From JAKLIX01 sp964605655 (lineage in GTDB: Bacteria; Bacteroidota; Bacteroidia; Bacteroidales; CAIXZF01): 64,000 bases of DNA. Below, piece after piece: positions 27,366 through 36,599 of this stretch. The DNA lies in the NCBI GenBank assembly GCA_964605655.1, contig CAZSDK010000013.1, positions 50,343 through 114,342 of the forward strand, in the 5' to 3' direction. Position numbers and translations under genes: made by a program. Numbering within the stretch: position 1 is the stretch's first letter; every line of letters begins with the position of its first letter. The notes under the pieces are model-generated. The model was not told the origin of the DNA. It worked only from the letters and a program-made list of their open reading frames with translations, and searched no databases.

Positions 27366-28643
27366 ATGAAGAGATTTCAATTACCCCTTATTACAAGCCT
27401 GGTCCTGTCATTCATCTTGTTCGCGGTGATTGCAGGGGCCCAGGAACAGAGCTTCAGGCATGGGATGTTTTTCCATCTTTCTACGGGAGCCAATATATGG
27501 GGACCCAATGGGAGCACCACAAGTATCCCGCTCGAAATTGCCCATTACAACCTGCAGCATGACCTGGAGGGTGCTGACTCCGTGAGTCTCAATGAGACCT
27601 GGTTCCCGGTCAACTATGATAACGAATGGGCCACCTGGCACACCATTTTTGAAGAAAACTATCCTGAAGGGATCTGCACTTACTGCATGACCAACCCCAT
27701 TATCGTCGTCAAATCCTGTTTCCCTTCATCCAACATCGATTCATGGGGCATCCCGATCGATACCCTGACTCCTACCATAAAAACGGTGTACAATTACAAG
27801 TGGCACTGGCGCCATATTATAGGAGTGATGGCCACTCATCCGGAACATTTCTTCATGATATGGACGAACGCCCCCCAGGTGCAAAGCCAGACCAATCCCA
27901 ACCAGGCCATGCTGTCAAATAAATTCTGCACATGGGCCAAAGACACCCTCGCCGCCGGCCTTGACCCGGTTTTCGGGGAATTTCCTCCCAATGTGCATGT
28001 CTTCGATTTTTTCCATAAGCTCACCCTTCCTTCCGGATATATGAACCCCATCTATGCGGTGAACACCGGCGACAGCCATCCGAATGCTGCCGCAACCCAG
28101 CTGGTAGCCCCCCAGTTTGTGGAGGAACTGTTTGATCACTCCCTGGCCTATGAAACCACCTTATCCTTAAAAGATATTACCGGTACCATCACTTATGATA
28201 ACAGCATCCAAAGCCCTATGGTTAATCTGAAGGTTTATCTTAAAGTCGGATGTTGCACCATTGCTGATTCAACCTTAACCGATAACATGGGATATTACAG
28301 TTTTCCAAACCTTCAACCAGGCAACTATACCATTCAACCGGTGAAGACCAATAACTGGGGTGGTGTGAATTCTGATGATGCCATGTTGATCTTAAAACAT
28401 TTTGTGGGCCTTGTCCAACTGACTGGTTTGAAGCAGACAGCAGGATATATTGACAACAATCACTATATCAACACCAATGATGCCCTGATGGTCGCGAGGA
28501 GGTACATAGGCCAGTTAATGAACTTCCCCACCTCAGACTGGGTTTTTGAGACCGGGCAGCTGGTGTTTACCGGGGCCAACGATGTCACCCTTAACCTGAA
28601 GACCCTGTGCCGCGGAGATGTGAACGGGTCGTACTTCCCGTAA
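27366..28643 (+). CDS. SGNH-like secreted protein with dockerin-like C-terminus
   Basis: A 425-residue secreted protein with a signal peptide to about residue 25 (VIAGAQE). The N-terminal 260 residues look like a divergent SGNH/GDSL hydrolase fold: a HLSTGANIWG segment in the position of the nucleophile block, VVKSCFPSSNI, and DSHPN near 240 as the Asp-His block. A CnaB-like domain (about 275-328) and a dockerin-like module (NNWGGVNSDDAM, YINTNDALMVARRYIG, closing GDVNGSYFP) complete the protein. Unlike the two large dockerin-like proteins it lacks the cohesin-like domain and a T9SS sorting domain, ending directly after the dockerin. It may be retained by binding another protein. The hydrolase call is tentative. 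Confidence 0.72.
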   Translation: MKRFQLPLITSLVLSFILFAVIAGAQEQSFRHGMFFHLSTGANIWGPNGSTTSIPLEIAHYNLQHDLEGADSVSLNETWFPVNYDNEWATWHTIFEENYPEGICTYCMTNPIIVVKSCFPSSNIDSWGIPIDTLTPTIKTVYNYKWHWRHIIGVMATHPEHFFMIWTNAPQVQSQTNPNQAMLSNKFCTWAKDTLAAGLDPVFGEFPPNVHVFDFFHKLTLPSGYMNPIYAVNTGDSHPNAAATQLVAPQFVEELFDHSLAYETTLSLKDITGTITYDNSIQSPMVNLKVYLKVGCCTIADSTLTDNMGYYSFPNLQPGNYTIQPVKTNNWGGVNSDDAMLILKHFVGLVQLTGLKQTAGYIDNNHYINTNDALMVARRYIGQLMNFPTSDWVFETGQLVFTGANDVTLNLKTLCRGDVNGSYFP

Positions 28644-28673
28644 TGGCTGTGGTGTTTACACCCTTCTATTGAC

Positions 28674-29369
28674 CTAAAAAAATCCTTTCTGCCTCATTAA
28701 CAGAAAGATGCTTTCTGCGATCTGTCCCAATTTCCAGGTTTTGGTATTGTATACCACATCAAAGAGAGAGGTATCTGTTTTGGCTCCATAGAAGTATTCC
28801 AGCAGGGCTTTCCTTTCCTTATCGTGCTGGTCGATCATCTCAGATGCTTTTTCAGGGGTCATCTCGTACCTGGAAACGACTTTTTGAATGCGCCATTCCT
28901 TGGGAGCCTGCAGATAGATGTTTACGGCATTGGACTTTTCCCTTGTGAATGTGACGCCTCCTCTTCCCACCAGGACCACATAACCATCCTCTATGTATGA
29001 TTTGATCACCTTCATGATGGTCTTACGGACCTTGGTATCATTTTTATAATATTTGGAAGAAAGTGCAGCAAGCATCTCATCCAGCATTTTTCTCTGCTGG
29101 GCCTTAAAGACATATTCTATCTTGTCAGGAGTGACTTCCAACTCTTCGGCAGCCGTTTTGACAATCTCCTTGTTGACGAGCCGCCACCACAGGTTCTGTG
29201 GCTTTGGTGTCTGATTCTTTATCAAAACCAACAGTTCATTGGCAATCAGGTTGGCCCCACACCCAAATTCCCTGGATATGGTCACAACAGGCCCATGCCT
29301 GTGTTCAACAGGCAGCAGTCCTTTCTGCTGGAGCCTTTCTTCCATGTACTTCCATAATGGGTCTATCAT
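28674..29369 (-). CDS. Cytidylate kinase-like family protein
   Basis: A 231-residue protein of the cytidylate-kinase-like family (PF13189). The nucleotide-binding start is VVTISREFGCGANLIANEL at about 28-46, which resembles the CMP kinase P-loop region but lacks a standard GKS motif. Further motifs are VLVGRGGVTF at about 132-141 and a helical Arg/Lys-rich lid region (RIQKVVSRYEMT). Family members are common in anaerobes and their substrate is not established, so true CMP kinase activity should not be assumed. It stands alone, with a good promoter upstream. Confidence 0.85.
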   Translation of the reverse strand: MIDPLWKYMEERLQQKGLLPVEHRHGPVVTISREFGCGANLIANELLVLIKNQTPKPQNLWWRLVNKEIVKTAAEELEVTPDKIEYVFKAQQRKMLDEMLAALSSKYYKNDTKVRKTIMKVIKSYIEDGYVVLVGRGGVTFTREKSNAVNIYLQAPKEWRIQKVVSRYEMTPEKASEMIDQHDKERKALLEYFYGAKTDTSLFDVVYNTKTWKLGQIAESIFLLMRQKGFF

Positions 29370-29439
29370 CGTGTTAACCTTTTATTGAAATTGAACGTTT
29401 TCCATGGATTTTGTCCCATTTTATCCCGGACCTTAATAA

Positions 29440-29470
29440 CAAAGTTACAAAATCCATGACGAAAATCAAA
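29440..29470 (-). promoter_or_regulatory. Bacteroidota promoter (TTTG-N19-TAACTTTG)
   Basis: On the minus strand a TTTG (29467-29470) and TAACTTTG (29440-29447) are separated by 19 bases, matching the Bacteroidota -33/-7 consensus in sequence and spacing. It would start transcription about 65 bases before the cytidylate-kinase-like gene. The 252-base gap between this gene and the divergent TamL gene holds no other clear feature. Confidence 0.7.
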
Positions 29471-29621
29471 ATGATCTTCACAGTATTTAAGGCCTTCAGG
29501 AAAGAAATTCACCGACTCAAACCTGCCGTTTGGTACTTATTCATCCAAAGGATGGTGACAGAACATGTCAATTCGCGGATATTTCATACATTTATGCAGG
29601 TCTGAGCGTTGTATATTGGCG

Positions 29622-31982
29622 ATGATAAAAAATTACACTTTACAGTCTCTTGCCATCATTTTCCTCCTCACCTGGTTCTGTTCCTGTTCAACGACACGGA
29701 CTCTGGGACCGGATGAGCATTTGCTGGTAAAGAACAACATTACCCTTGACGAGCCAAGAGTTGAAGTTTCTGATCTGCAGGCGTTTATACAACAAAAGCC
29801 GAATAAAAAAGTACTGGGCATGTTCCGGCTCAAACTCTGGGCTTATCAGAAAGCAAACAAGGGCAAAGAAACACGTCTGAACCGGTCGTTCCGAAAGGCC
29901 ATGGAGGAATTACCGGTCATTCTTGACACCCAACTGTGCCTTACCTCTGCCAGGCACATGAAGACGTTTCTTAACAACAGCGGTTATTTTCATGCTAACG
30001 TCAAGACAGATATAAAATACCGGAGAAAGCTCGCCCAGGTGCATTATCAGGTGACCCTGGGCAGACCATACGTGGTCAGGGACTACAAGCTCAAGGCAGA
30101 GGACCCGTCGCTCGACAATCTGATGAAAGCAAACATTGAAGAGGCGCTGGTGCAGGCAGGTCAGGTGTACAGTGCCTATACTCTTGATGATGAAAGAGAT
30201 CGTATTACCACCCTTTTTAAGAACCGTGGATACTATTATTTCTCAAAGGATTATCTCAGCTACCTGGTCGACAGCACCTTGGGAAACCATCAACTCGATA
30301 TCACCCTGCTGGCCGTTAACCCGGCACCCAATCCGAAAGACAGCAGCCAGTCATTGAAAGAACTGAAACATGAGAGGTACCAGGTACGGGATATCTTCAT
30401 TCATACCGATTATGATCCGCTTCTGAATGACAGCATTTTTACCGATACCCTTACGGTCCTTTCAGGCATCCATTCCAGGAGCCATGCACCAAGGAAGTAC
30501 TTTTTCATCGACCAGCCTCCTCTGACCATCAGGCCCAGCACCATCACACAGAACCTGTTTCTCAACCCTTTGGATTTTTACAACCTGAACGACGTCACTC
30601 AGACCTATTCCAGGCTGAATGATCTTCAGTTTTACCGTTTTGTGAACATCGAGTTTTATCCTGCCGCCCTGCCTTCAGACTCCGCGCCTTCGGCCCCCCA
30701 GCTCGACTGCAATATTCAGCTGACCAGGAACAAGGTGCAGGCCATCTCTCTGGAGACGGAAGGGACCAACTCGGGGGGTGACTTTGGCGTTGCCGCCAAT
30801 ATTGTGTATGAAAACCGGAACCTCTTTAGAGGTGCAGAACTGCTGAATATCAAGCTGAAAGGAGCCATGGAGATCCAAAAACGTTTTGGTGAGCTCTATG
30901 AAGTGGACCGACCCTTTTTCAACACCTTTGAGACCGGTATCCATGCGAGCCTTCTCTTCCCAAAGTTCCTGGTGCCTGTCAACCCCGAGAAATTCTCGAG
31001 GTATTTCCGGCCTAAGACCACCATCAACGCGGGAATCAACTACCAGGAAAGGACCAGCTTCAGAAGATATGTCACGGAGATGTCGTTCGGATACGACTGG
31101 AAAGAAAGTGCGTTTAAAAGACACATACTCAATCCCATAGAGATCAACTCCGTGCGGATCTTTCCCGATTCAGCCTTCACTGCCTATCTCCAGAGCCTTA
31201 ACGACAGCCGTTTGACGGATCAGTACACCGATCACCTGATCATGGCGATGCGTTATAGCTTTATCTATAACAACCAGCAGCTCAATAAGAAGGAGAATTT
31301 CCTGTATTTTCGTACTGACTTTGAGCCAGCAGGGAACCTGATGTCGGGTTTGAATTCCCTTTTTCATTCGAAAAAGGATGAGAACGGACAGTACTCCCTT
31401 TTGAACATCAAATATGCCCAATATCTAAAGCTCAATAATGATTTCAGGTATTACAACCTTCTGGGTGCTACTACCCTGGTATTCAGGGCTGCCCTTGGGC
31501 TGGGTTATCCGTATGGGAACTCATCGGCCCTTCCTTTTGACAAGGGGTTTTATTCAGGTGGTGCGAATGGCATGAGGGGATGGGCCATCCGTTCGCTGGG
31601 ACCCGGCAGCTATAACGATGTGACCAACGCGCTTCAGTATGACCGCATGGGCGACATTCTGGCTGAGTCAAACTTCGAGTACAGGTTCCCGCTGCTAAGC
31701 TGGTTAAACGGTGCCTTTTTCGCTGATGCAGGGAACATCTGGTTGTTGAACCCTTCTGCTCAATTTCCCGATGGTGATTTCAAATGGAACTTGTTTTTCA
31801 GGCAGATAGCCCTGGACGGAGGTTTTGGTTTCCGTTTCGATTTCAACTTCTTTGTCTTCAGGCTTGACGGTGCCATCCAGCTCAGGAACCCCGCTCTTGT
31901 CCAGGAACAACGGTGGGTGAAACCCGGGAAGCTCAATCCATCGGATGTCATGTGGAACTTTGGGATCGGCTATCCCTTCTGA
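29622..31982 (+). CDS. tamL: TamL-like BamA-family outer-membrane lipoprotein
   Basis: A 786-residue outer-membrane protein of the BamA/TamA superfamily. The ATG at 29622 precedes a lipoprotein signal with Cys residues in WFCSCSTT, and the lipid-modified start is the mark of the Bacteroidota TamL subgroup. POTRA-type repeats occupy about 30-330 (for example LVKNNITLDE, YQVRDIFIHTDYDP). The C-terminal barrel carries the NIVYENRNLFRGAELL strand and the conserved YSGGANGMRGWAIRSLGPGSY loop region, ending in a barrel-closing FGIGYPF. It probably assists insertion of outer-membrane proteins together with a TamB partner, which is not in this window. The helicase gene follows after 12 bases. Confidence 0.9.
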   Translation: MIKNYTLQSLAIIFLLTWFCSCSTTRTLGPDEHLLVKNNITLDEPRVEVSDLQAFIQQKPNKKVLGMFRLKLWAYQKANKGKETRLNRSFRKAMEELPVILDTQLCLTSARHMKTFLNNSGYFHANVKTDIKYRRKLAQVHYQVTLGRPYVVRDYKLKAEDPSLDNLMKANIEEALVQAGQVYSAYTLDDERDRITTLFKNRGYYYFSKDYLSYLVDSTLGNHQLDITLLAVNPAPNPKDSSQSLKELKHERYQVRDIFIHTDYDPLLNDSIFTDTLTVLSGIHSRSHAPRKYFFIDQPPLTIRPSTITQNLFLNPLDFYNLNDVTQTYSRLNDLQFYRFVNIEFYPAALPSDSAPSAPQLDCNIQLTRNKVQAISLETEGTNSGGDFGVAANIVYENRNLFRGAELLNIKLKGAMEIQKRFGELYEVDRPFFNTFETGIHASLLFPKFLVPVNPEKFSRYFRPKTTINAGINYQERTSFRRYVTEMSFGYDWKESAFKRHILNPIEINSVRIFPDSAFTAYLQSLNDSRLTDQYTDHLIMAMRYSFIYNNQQLNKKENFLYFRTDFEPAGNLMSGLNSLFHSKKDENGQYSLLNIKYAQYLKLNNDFRYYNLLGATTLVFRAALGLGYPYGNSSALPFDKGFYSGGANGMRGWAIRSLGPGSYNDVTNALQYDRMGDILAESNFEYRFPLLSWLNGAFFADAGNIWLLNPSAQFPDGDFKWNLFFRQIALDGGFGFRFDFNFFVFRLDGAIQLRNPALVQEQRWVKPGKLNPSDVMWNFGIGYPF

Positions 31983-31994
31983 AAACGGGAAATC

Positions 31995-33452
31995 ATGGAG
32001 CTGCCATCGTCGAACCAGCGGATGCCGGGAAATTCCAGACGACTTGAACAGTTGTTGCTGGAACATTTTCCCTATGAGCCGACACAAGGTCAGAGGAAGC
32101 TGCTGGGGCAACTGGCGGGATTCATGGTACAGTCCTCAGAATACCCTGTGTTTGTTATGAAAGGTTATGCCGGCACGGGAAAGACGACGATAGTGGCGGC
32201 CCTGGTCAGGGTACTGCCCCTTCTCGAAAAGAAGACGGTGCTTCTGGCACCCACCGGGAGAGCGGCCAAAGTACTGAGCTCCTATTCAGGGAAAAGGGCT
32301 TATACCATTCATAAAAAGATCTACCGTCCTAAGACAAACAGTGACGGGAACATCTATCTCAGCCTGATGCCTAACCTTCACCGCGACACCCTCTTCATCG
32401 TGGACGAGGCTTCCATGATCCCTGACGAGCAGGTGTCGGATGACCGGCTGTTTGCCTCCCGGAGAAGTTTACTGGAGGACCTTTTCGACTATGTCTTTGC
32501 CAACAAGAACAACAAGCTTCTGCTCCTGGGCGACACTGCCCAGTTGCCGCCGGTAGGTTCTGCATCCAGCCCGGCCCTCGATCCCGCTTACCTGAGATCC
32601 CGCTTCAAGGCAGAAGTGGAAAGCTGCGAACTTACCGAGGTGATGCGCCAGGCGGAAGAATCAGGCATCCTGGTCAACGCAACCCTCCTCAGAGAGAAGA
32701 TCCTTCAGGCAGAGATCAGACCTCCTTTCTTCTCCCTCAGGGAGTTTAAAGACATCCTCCAACTTCCGCCCGGGGAATTGGAAGACCTGCTGAACACCTG
32801 CCTGTCAAGAGACCCGGAGAACACCGTGGTCATCACCCGGTCCAACAAAAGGGCCAACCTGTTTAACAACGGCATCAGGAACCGTATCCTCTTCAGGGAA
32901 GACGAGATCGCTGCCGGGGATCACCTGATGGTGGTCAAGAACAATTATTACTGGCTGCCTCCCGAGTCGGACACCGGGTTCATCGCCAATGGAGATATCG
33001 TGGAGGTACTCAGGATCAGAAAAACCTTTGACATGTATGGCTTTCATTATGCAGAAGCCAGCATCAGGCTCCTCGACTACCCTGAAGAAAAGGACCTGGA
33101 GGTCATGCTTCTTCTCGACACCCTCCAGGCAGAGACCCCTTCCCTCTCCCGGCCGGACCAAAACCGCCTGTTCAACGAAATCCTGCTGGATTTCGCTGAA
33201 ATACCCTCCAAAAGAAGCCGGATAGAAAAGACCAGAAATCATGTCTGCTACAACGCCCTCCAGGTGAAATTCGCCTATGCCCTAACCTGCCATAAAACCC
33301 AGGGCGGTCAATGGGAACACGTGATCGTCGACCAGGGTTACCTGACCCAGGAGATGATCGACCTGGAGTACCTGAGATGGCTGTACACCGCCGTGACAAG
33401 ATCCTATGGAAAGCTCTACCTGCTGAACTTTAAGGAGGAGTTCTTCAACTGA
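31995..33452 (+). CDS. RecD-like ATP-dependent DNA helicase (AAA_30/UvrD_C_2)
   Basis: A 485-residue SF1B helicase. Visible motifs are Walker A GYAGTGKTT (about 57-65), motif Ia LLAPTGRAAKV, Walker B FIVDEASM, motif III GDTAQLPPVGS, and near the C-terminus CHKTQGGQW (motif V) and YTAVTRS (motif VI). It resembles the short RecD2-type helicases of Bacteroidota that lack the long N-terminal extension. It starts 12 bases after tamL and may be co-transcribed with it. Probably involved in DNA repair or recombination; the exact partner is unknown. Confidence 0.9.
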   Translation: MELPSSNQRMPGNSRRLEQLLLEHFPYEPTQGQRKLLGQLAGFMVQSSEYPVFVMKGYAGTGKTTIVAALVRVLPLLEKKTVLLAPTGRAAKVLSSYSGKRAYTIHKKIYRPKTNSDGNIYLSLMPNLHRDTLFIVDEASMIPDEQVSDDRLFASRRSLLEDLFDYVFANKNNKLLLLGDTAQLPPVGSASSPALDPAYLRSRFKAEVESCELTEVMRQAEESGILVNATLLREKILQAEIRPPFFSLREFKDILQLPPGELEDLLNTCLSRDPENTVVITRSNKRANLFNNGIRNRILFREDEIAAGDHLMVVKNNYYWLPPESDTGFIANGDIVEVLRIRKTFDMYGFHYAEASIRLLDYPEEKDLEVMLLLDTLQAETPSLSRPDQNRLFNEILLDFAEIPSKRSRIEKTRNHVCYNALQVKFAYALTCHKTQGGQWEHVIVDQGYLTQEMIDLEYLRWLYTAVTRSYGKLYLLNFKEEFFN

Positions 33453-33551
33453 TATCCTGATACTTATCTTCCAACTGATTATTTTACTGGAGTGAGTAAC
33501 TTCTGGGCTCATCTCACGTCCTATTGATGAGTTACAATAAAATATGGAGTC

Positions 33552-33977
33552 ATGTCGACATTGCATCTTTTCTTCAAATCCATTTATGGTGTCCTGAGTC
33601 TCAGTGTGGTGGCCATCACCGCCTGGACAGGATTGCTTATAAGTCCGGGAACCGAAAGGACGGCAACCGACACTCAGCAATTGATCCCTTCCAGGGGCCT
33701 CACGGCACAGAAAACCATGGATTATCCGTTATTACAGGAAGGAGTCTTGCAGAAAGAACCTGTGGCCACCCCCGTTCCGGCAGTGAACCAGATGAAACAT
33801 CATTCTTCCGGTTTTACATCCTCTACACTCATGCAGATGAAAGAGACACCCGACTTCTGGGAAAGAGAGGTAAAAAAGTCGGTGGACCTGGAGAACAACC
33901 ATCCCTGTGAGATGATGCAATCAGACAGGTACTACTGGTATCACTATCTGCAGGAGCAAGAACCCGAGATCGAATAA
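33552..33977 (+). CDS. Hypothetical protein with one N-terminal membrane segment
   Basis: A 141-residue protein. Residues about 7-29 form a hydrophobic segment (FKSIYGVLSLSVVAITAWTG), probably an anchor or uncleaved signal. The rest is hydrophilic and rich in Gln, Glu, Met and His, with no recognised domain, and the C-terminus is acidic (QEQEPEIE). It lies 99 bases after the helicase and is convergent with the S46 peptidase, 16 bases away. An alternative frame overlaps at 33524-33910, but this one has the better start and the membrane segment. It could be a lineage-specific gene. Confidence 0.5.
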   Translation: MSTLHLFFKSIYGVLSLSVVAITAWTGLLISPGTERTATDTQQLIPSRGLTAQKTMDYPLLQEGVLQKEPVATPVPAVNQMKHHSSGFTSSTLMQMKETPDFWEREVKKSVDLENNHPCEMMQSDRYYWYHYLQEQEPEIE

Positions 33978-33993
33978 CCTCATGTGTCAGTCA

Positions 33994-36165
33994 CTACCTT
34001 GCCAGGGTCATCTCCTTCACCAGGTGACCGGCTCCACAGACCTTATCCATCACAAAGAGGCAATAGCGTATGTCGAGTGAGATATTTCGGCACTGCTCAG
34101 GGTCATAGTCGATATCGCTCATCGTACCCTCCCAGCAACGGTCAAAGTTAATTCCAATCAGTTGACCGTCGGCATTAAAGACCGGGCTGCCTGAATTGCC
34201 CCCGGTGGTGTGGTTGGTGGCGATAAAGGCTGTGTGCATCTCCCCGTCCTTGTCGGCATAAATACCGTAATCACGGTTCTGATAGAGTGATTTCAGCCTG
34301 GGAAACACCACATAATCATAGATGGTGGAATCTTCCTTCTCCAGAATGCCTGATAAAGTTGTAAAATAATGATAATCAACGGCATCACGCGGGCTATATC
34401 CCTTGACAAGTCCATAGGCAACCCTCAGGGTAAGATTGGCATCAGGATAGGACCTTTTACCCGGAGAAGCTTGCTCCAGGGCACTCACATAAATCCTCTC
34501 CAGACTGTCGACCCTGTCCCTGAACCCCTGTAGCTGTCCCTGCACCGACAGGGAGAACTTCTGGTTCATGCTTTCTGCAAGCTTAAACATAGGATCTTTG
34601 AGGATCTTTTTATAATGAGATGGCTTGTAGTTTTCTATGAAACGGTACACTGCCGAGGAGTCAGCAAAAAGTGATTTTTCAAAGAGATTCTGACTGTAAG
34701 AGAGATAGTTTCCTGAGAATTTTTTTTGGATCCAGTCAAAGACGTCCGGGAGATACATTTTGTTGGTATTCTCTGCATATTTCTGCAGCAGGTAGGGAGC
34801 CAGCTCCTGGTCCACCCTGATACAGTAGTTCTTATAAAACCCCCTGGCTGCTTCATGGAGAGACAGTAGTTCCTTTTCAATCTCTTTTTGACTCGGAGTC
34901 TCTATGTTGCTTAAGCTGACTAACTTATAAAACCTTGACATGAACCTGACCAGTTCTATCGACTGCCCTGCCTCCGTGTAACATAGCCAGGCTTTTTCGA
35001 GAGGGATCATTTGCCGGTGTACATTTTCAAATTCCGGCAAGAGATTCTGGTATCGTGTTTTCCTGTCAGCTTCTGCCATCACCCAGGAGTTAAAGTCCAG
35101 TTCCTGCAGCTTTTTATTTTTAATGGTCTCCAGACGTTTAAGTCCCTTCGACTCCCCGATCCACTTTTTCCAGCCATTGGCTATGGAGGCGGCCTTGGCA
35201 CTGTATTGCAGCCTGGTCAGGGGGCTCTGATACATATATTTGTCAATGACCTCCAGACGCTTGCCCCTGAGTTCAATGCGTATGGGATTATCGACTGAGG
35301 TCACCAGGTCCACGCCCCAGGATGTCATAAACTGCTGGGTACGACCGGGATACCCATAGACGAAGGTAAAATCACCCTCTTTGTAACCTTGTAAGGAGAT
35401 GGTCAGCGAGCGTGCCGGTTTATAGGGTACGTTGTCCTTGCTATAGGGGGCCGGGTGGTTGTCTTTATCTACATAGATACGAAACACACTGAAATCACCG
35501 GTATGCCTGGGCCACATCCAGTTGTCGGTATCACCGCCAAACTTGCCGATGCTGTTGGGAGGAGTGCCCACAAGACGTACGTCTTTGAATACCCGGGTAA
35601 TAAACAAAAAATACTGATTCCCATAGTTGAAAGACTTGACCCTGGCTTCTTCCCATGACTCCTTCTTCAGGCTTTTGATGATCTCACCGGTATTCTTTTC
35701 GATGATGCTGTCTCTCACCGATTCAGACATACCAGGTTGAACTCCCTTCAGCACTTCCTGGGTTACTTCGTCCATCCTGACCAGAAGCTCGACCGTGAGG
35801 TTGGGATTGGGAAGCTCTTCCTGGAGGTTCATGGCCCAGAAGCCGTTGCTGAGGTAGTCGTGCTCGAGAGAACTGTGTGCTTGAATGGCACCGTAACCAC
35901 AGTGGTGGTTGGTGAGGATCAGTCCCTGGTCGGAGACGATCTCGGCCGTGCATCCGCTGCCGAAGAGAAGCACCGCATCTTTGAGGCTGGAGTGGTTGAT
36001 GGAGTAAATATCTTCAGCCGTCACCCGCATGCCCATCCTCAGCATTTCCTTTTCGTTCAGTTGCTGGAGGAAACAGGGCAGCCACATGCCTTCATCAGCA
36101 CGTAACACCTTGGAGGTAAGCAGGGTAAGAAATAAAATCCAACCAAAAGTTCTGAAGGCTTTCAT
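33994..36165 (-). CDS. S46 family dipeptidyl-peptidase, DPP11-type
   Basis: A 723-residue periplasmic serine peptidase of family S46. The signal peptide is at about 1-23. The catalytic His is His88 in TNHHCGYG and the catalytic Ser lies in TTGGNSGSPVF near the C-terminus. The residue 18 positions after that Ser is Arg (NFDRCWEG), the position that in Porphyromonas separates the Asp/Glu-specific DPP11 (Arg) from DPP7 (Gly). Preference for acidic residues at P1 is therefore predicted. The enzyme would release dipeptides from oligopeptides for uptake, as in asaccharolytic and protein-fermenting Bacteroidota. It has its own -7 box upstream. Confidence 0.92.
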   Translation of the reverse strand: MKAFRTFGWILFLTLLTSKVLRADEGMWLPCFLQQLNEKEMLRMGMRVTAEDIYSINHSSLKDAVLLFGSGCTAEIVSDQGLILTNHHCGYGAIQAHSSLEHDYLSNGFWAMNLQEELPNPNLTVELLVRMDEVTQEVLKGVQPGMSESVRDSIIEKNTGEIIKSLKKESWEEARVKSFNYGNQYFLFITRVFKDVRLVGTPPNSIGKFGGDTDNWMWPRHTGDFSVFRIYVDKDNHPAPYSKDNVPYKPARSLTISLQGYKEGDFTFVYGYPGRTQQFMTSWGVDLVTSVDNPIRIELRGKRLEVIDKYMYQSPLTRLQYSAKAASIANGWKKWIGESKGLKRLETIKNKKLQELDFNSWVMAEADRKTRYQNLLPEFENVHRQMIPLEKAWLCYTEAGQSIELVRFMSRFYKLVSLSNIETPSQKEIEKELLSLHEAARGFYKNYCIRVDQELAPYLLQKYAENTNKMYLPDVFDWIQKKFSGNYLSYSQNLFEKSLFADSSAVYRFIENYKPSHYKKILKDPMFKLAESMNQKFSLSVQGQLQGFRDRVDSLERIYVSALEQASPGKRSYPDANLTLRVAYGLVKGYSPRDAVDYHYFTTLSGILEKEDSTIYDYVVFPRLKSLYQNRDYGIYADKDGEMHTAFIATNHTTGGNSGSPVFNADGQLIGINFDRCWEGTMSDIDYDPEQCRNISLDIRYCLFVMDKVCGAGHLVKEMTLAR

Positions 36166-36191
36166 AGGGACTTTTTCAATGAATATGGAAT

Positions 36192-36199
36192 CAAAGGTA
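36192..36199 (-). promoter_or_regulatory. Bacteroidota -7 box (TACCTTTG) for the S46 peptidase
   Basis: Reads TACCTTTG on the minus strand, 26 bases upstream of the peptidase start, in the 47-base gap after ridA. It suggests the peptidase is transcribed separately from ridA. Confidence 0.55.
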
Positions 36200-36212
36200 G
36201 AGATATTCCGGC

Positions 36213-36596
36213 TTACCGGGATTTGATCGCGATGGCCTCGATCTCCAGCAAAGCCCCCATGGGCAGGCGTGCTACCTCATAAGTGGCCCGGGCAGGAGGA
36301 TTGTCACCGAAAACCCGGCTGTAGATCTGGTTCACCTCTCCAAAATGAGCGATATCATCCAATAAAATGGTTGTTTTCACTACTTCATCAATGGAGTAGC
36401 CGGCTGCAGCAAGGATGTTCCCTATGTTTTTCAACACCCGTTCGGTCTGCTCCACGATCCCTCCCTCCACTAGCTTCTGGGTGGCCGGATCCAAGGGTAT
36501 CTGTCCGGAAATGAACAACATACCATTTGATTCCACAGCCTGGCTATAGGCACCTATCGACTTTGGAGCCTGGTCGGTAAAAATAATTCTCTTCAT
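36213..36596 (-). CDS. ridA: RidA family deaminase (2-iminobutanoate/2-iminopropanoate deaminase)
   Basis: A 127-residue RidA/YjgF protein that hydrolyses reactive enamine/imine intermediates of amino-acid metabolism; cytoplasmic trimer. Family features are IGAYSQAV, LFISGQIPLDP, the catalytic-site Arg103 in PPARATYEVARLP and the terminal Glu120 (LEIEAIA). The Arg indicates an active RidA-subgroup member. The start is 3 bases after the stop of the DUF5916 gene, so the two are likely co-transcribed. Confidence 0.95.
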   Translation of the reverse strand: MKRIIFTDQAPKSIGAYSQAVESNGMLFISGQIPLDPATQKLVEGGIVEQTERVLKNIGNILAAAGYSIDEVVKTTILLDDIAHFGEVNQIYSRVFGDNPPARATYEVARLPMGALLEIEAIAIKSR

Positions 36597-36599
36597 GAT

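Noticed and set aside
29411..29605. 64-codon frame between the cytidylate-kinase-like gene and tamL
   Set aside because: It overlaps the promoter region, has no motif or plausible start context, and is short enough to arise by chance.
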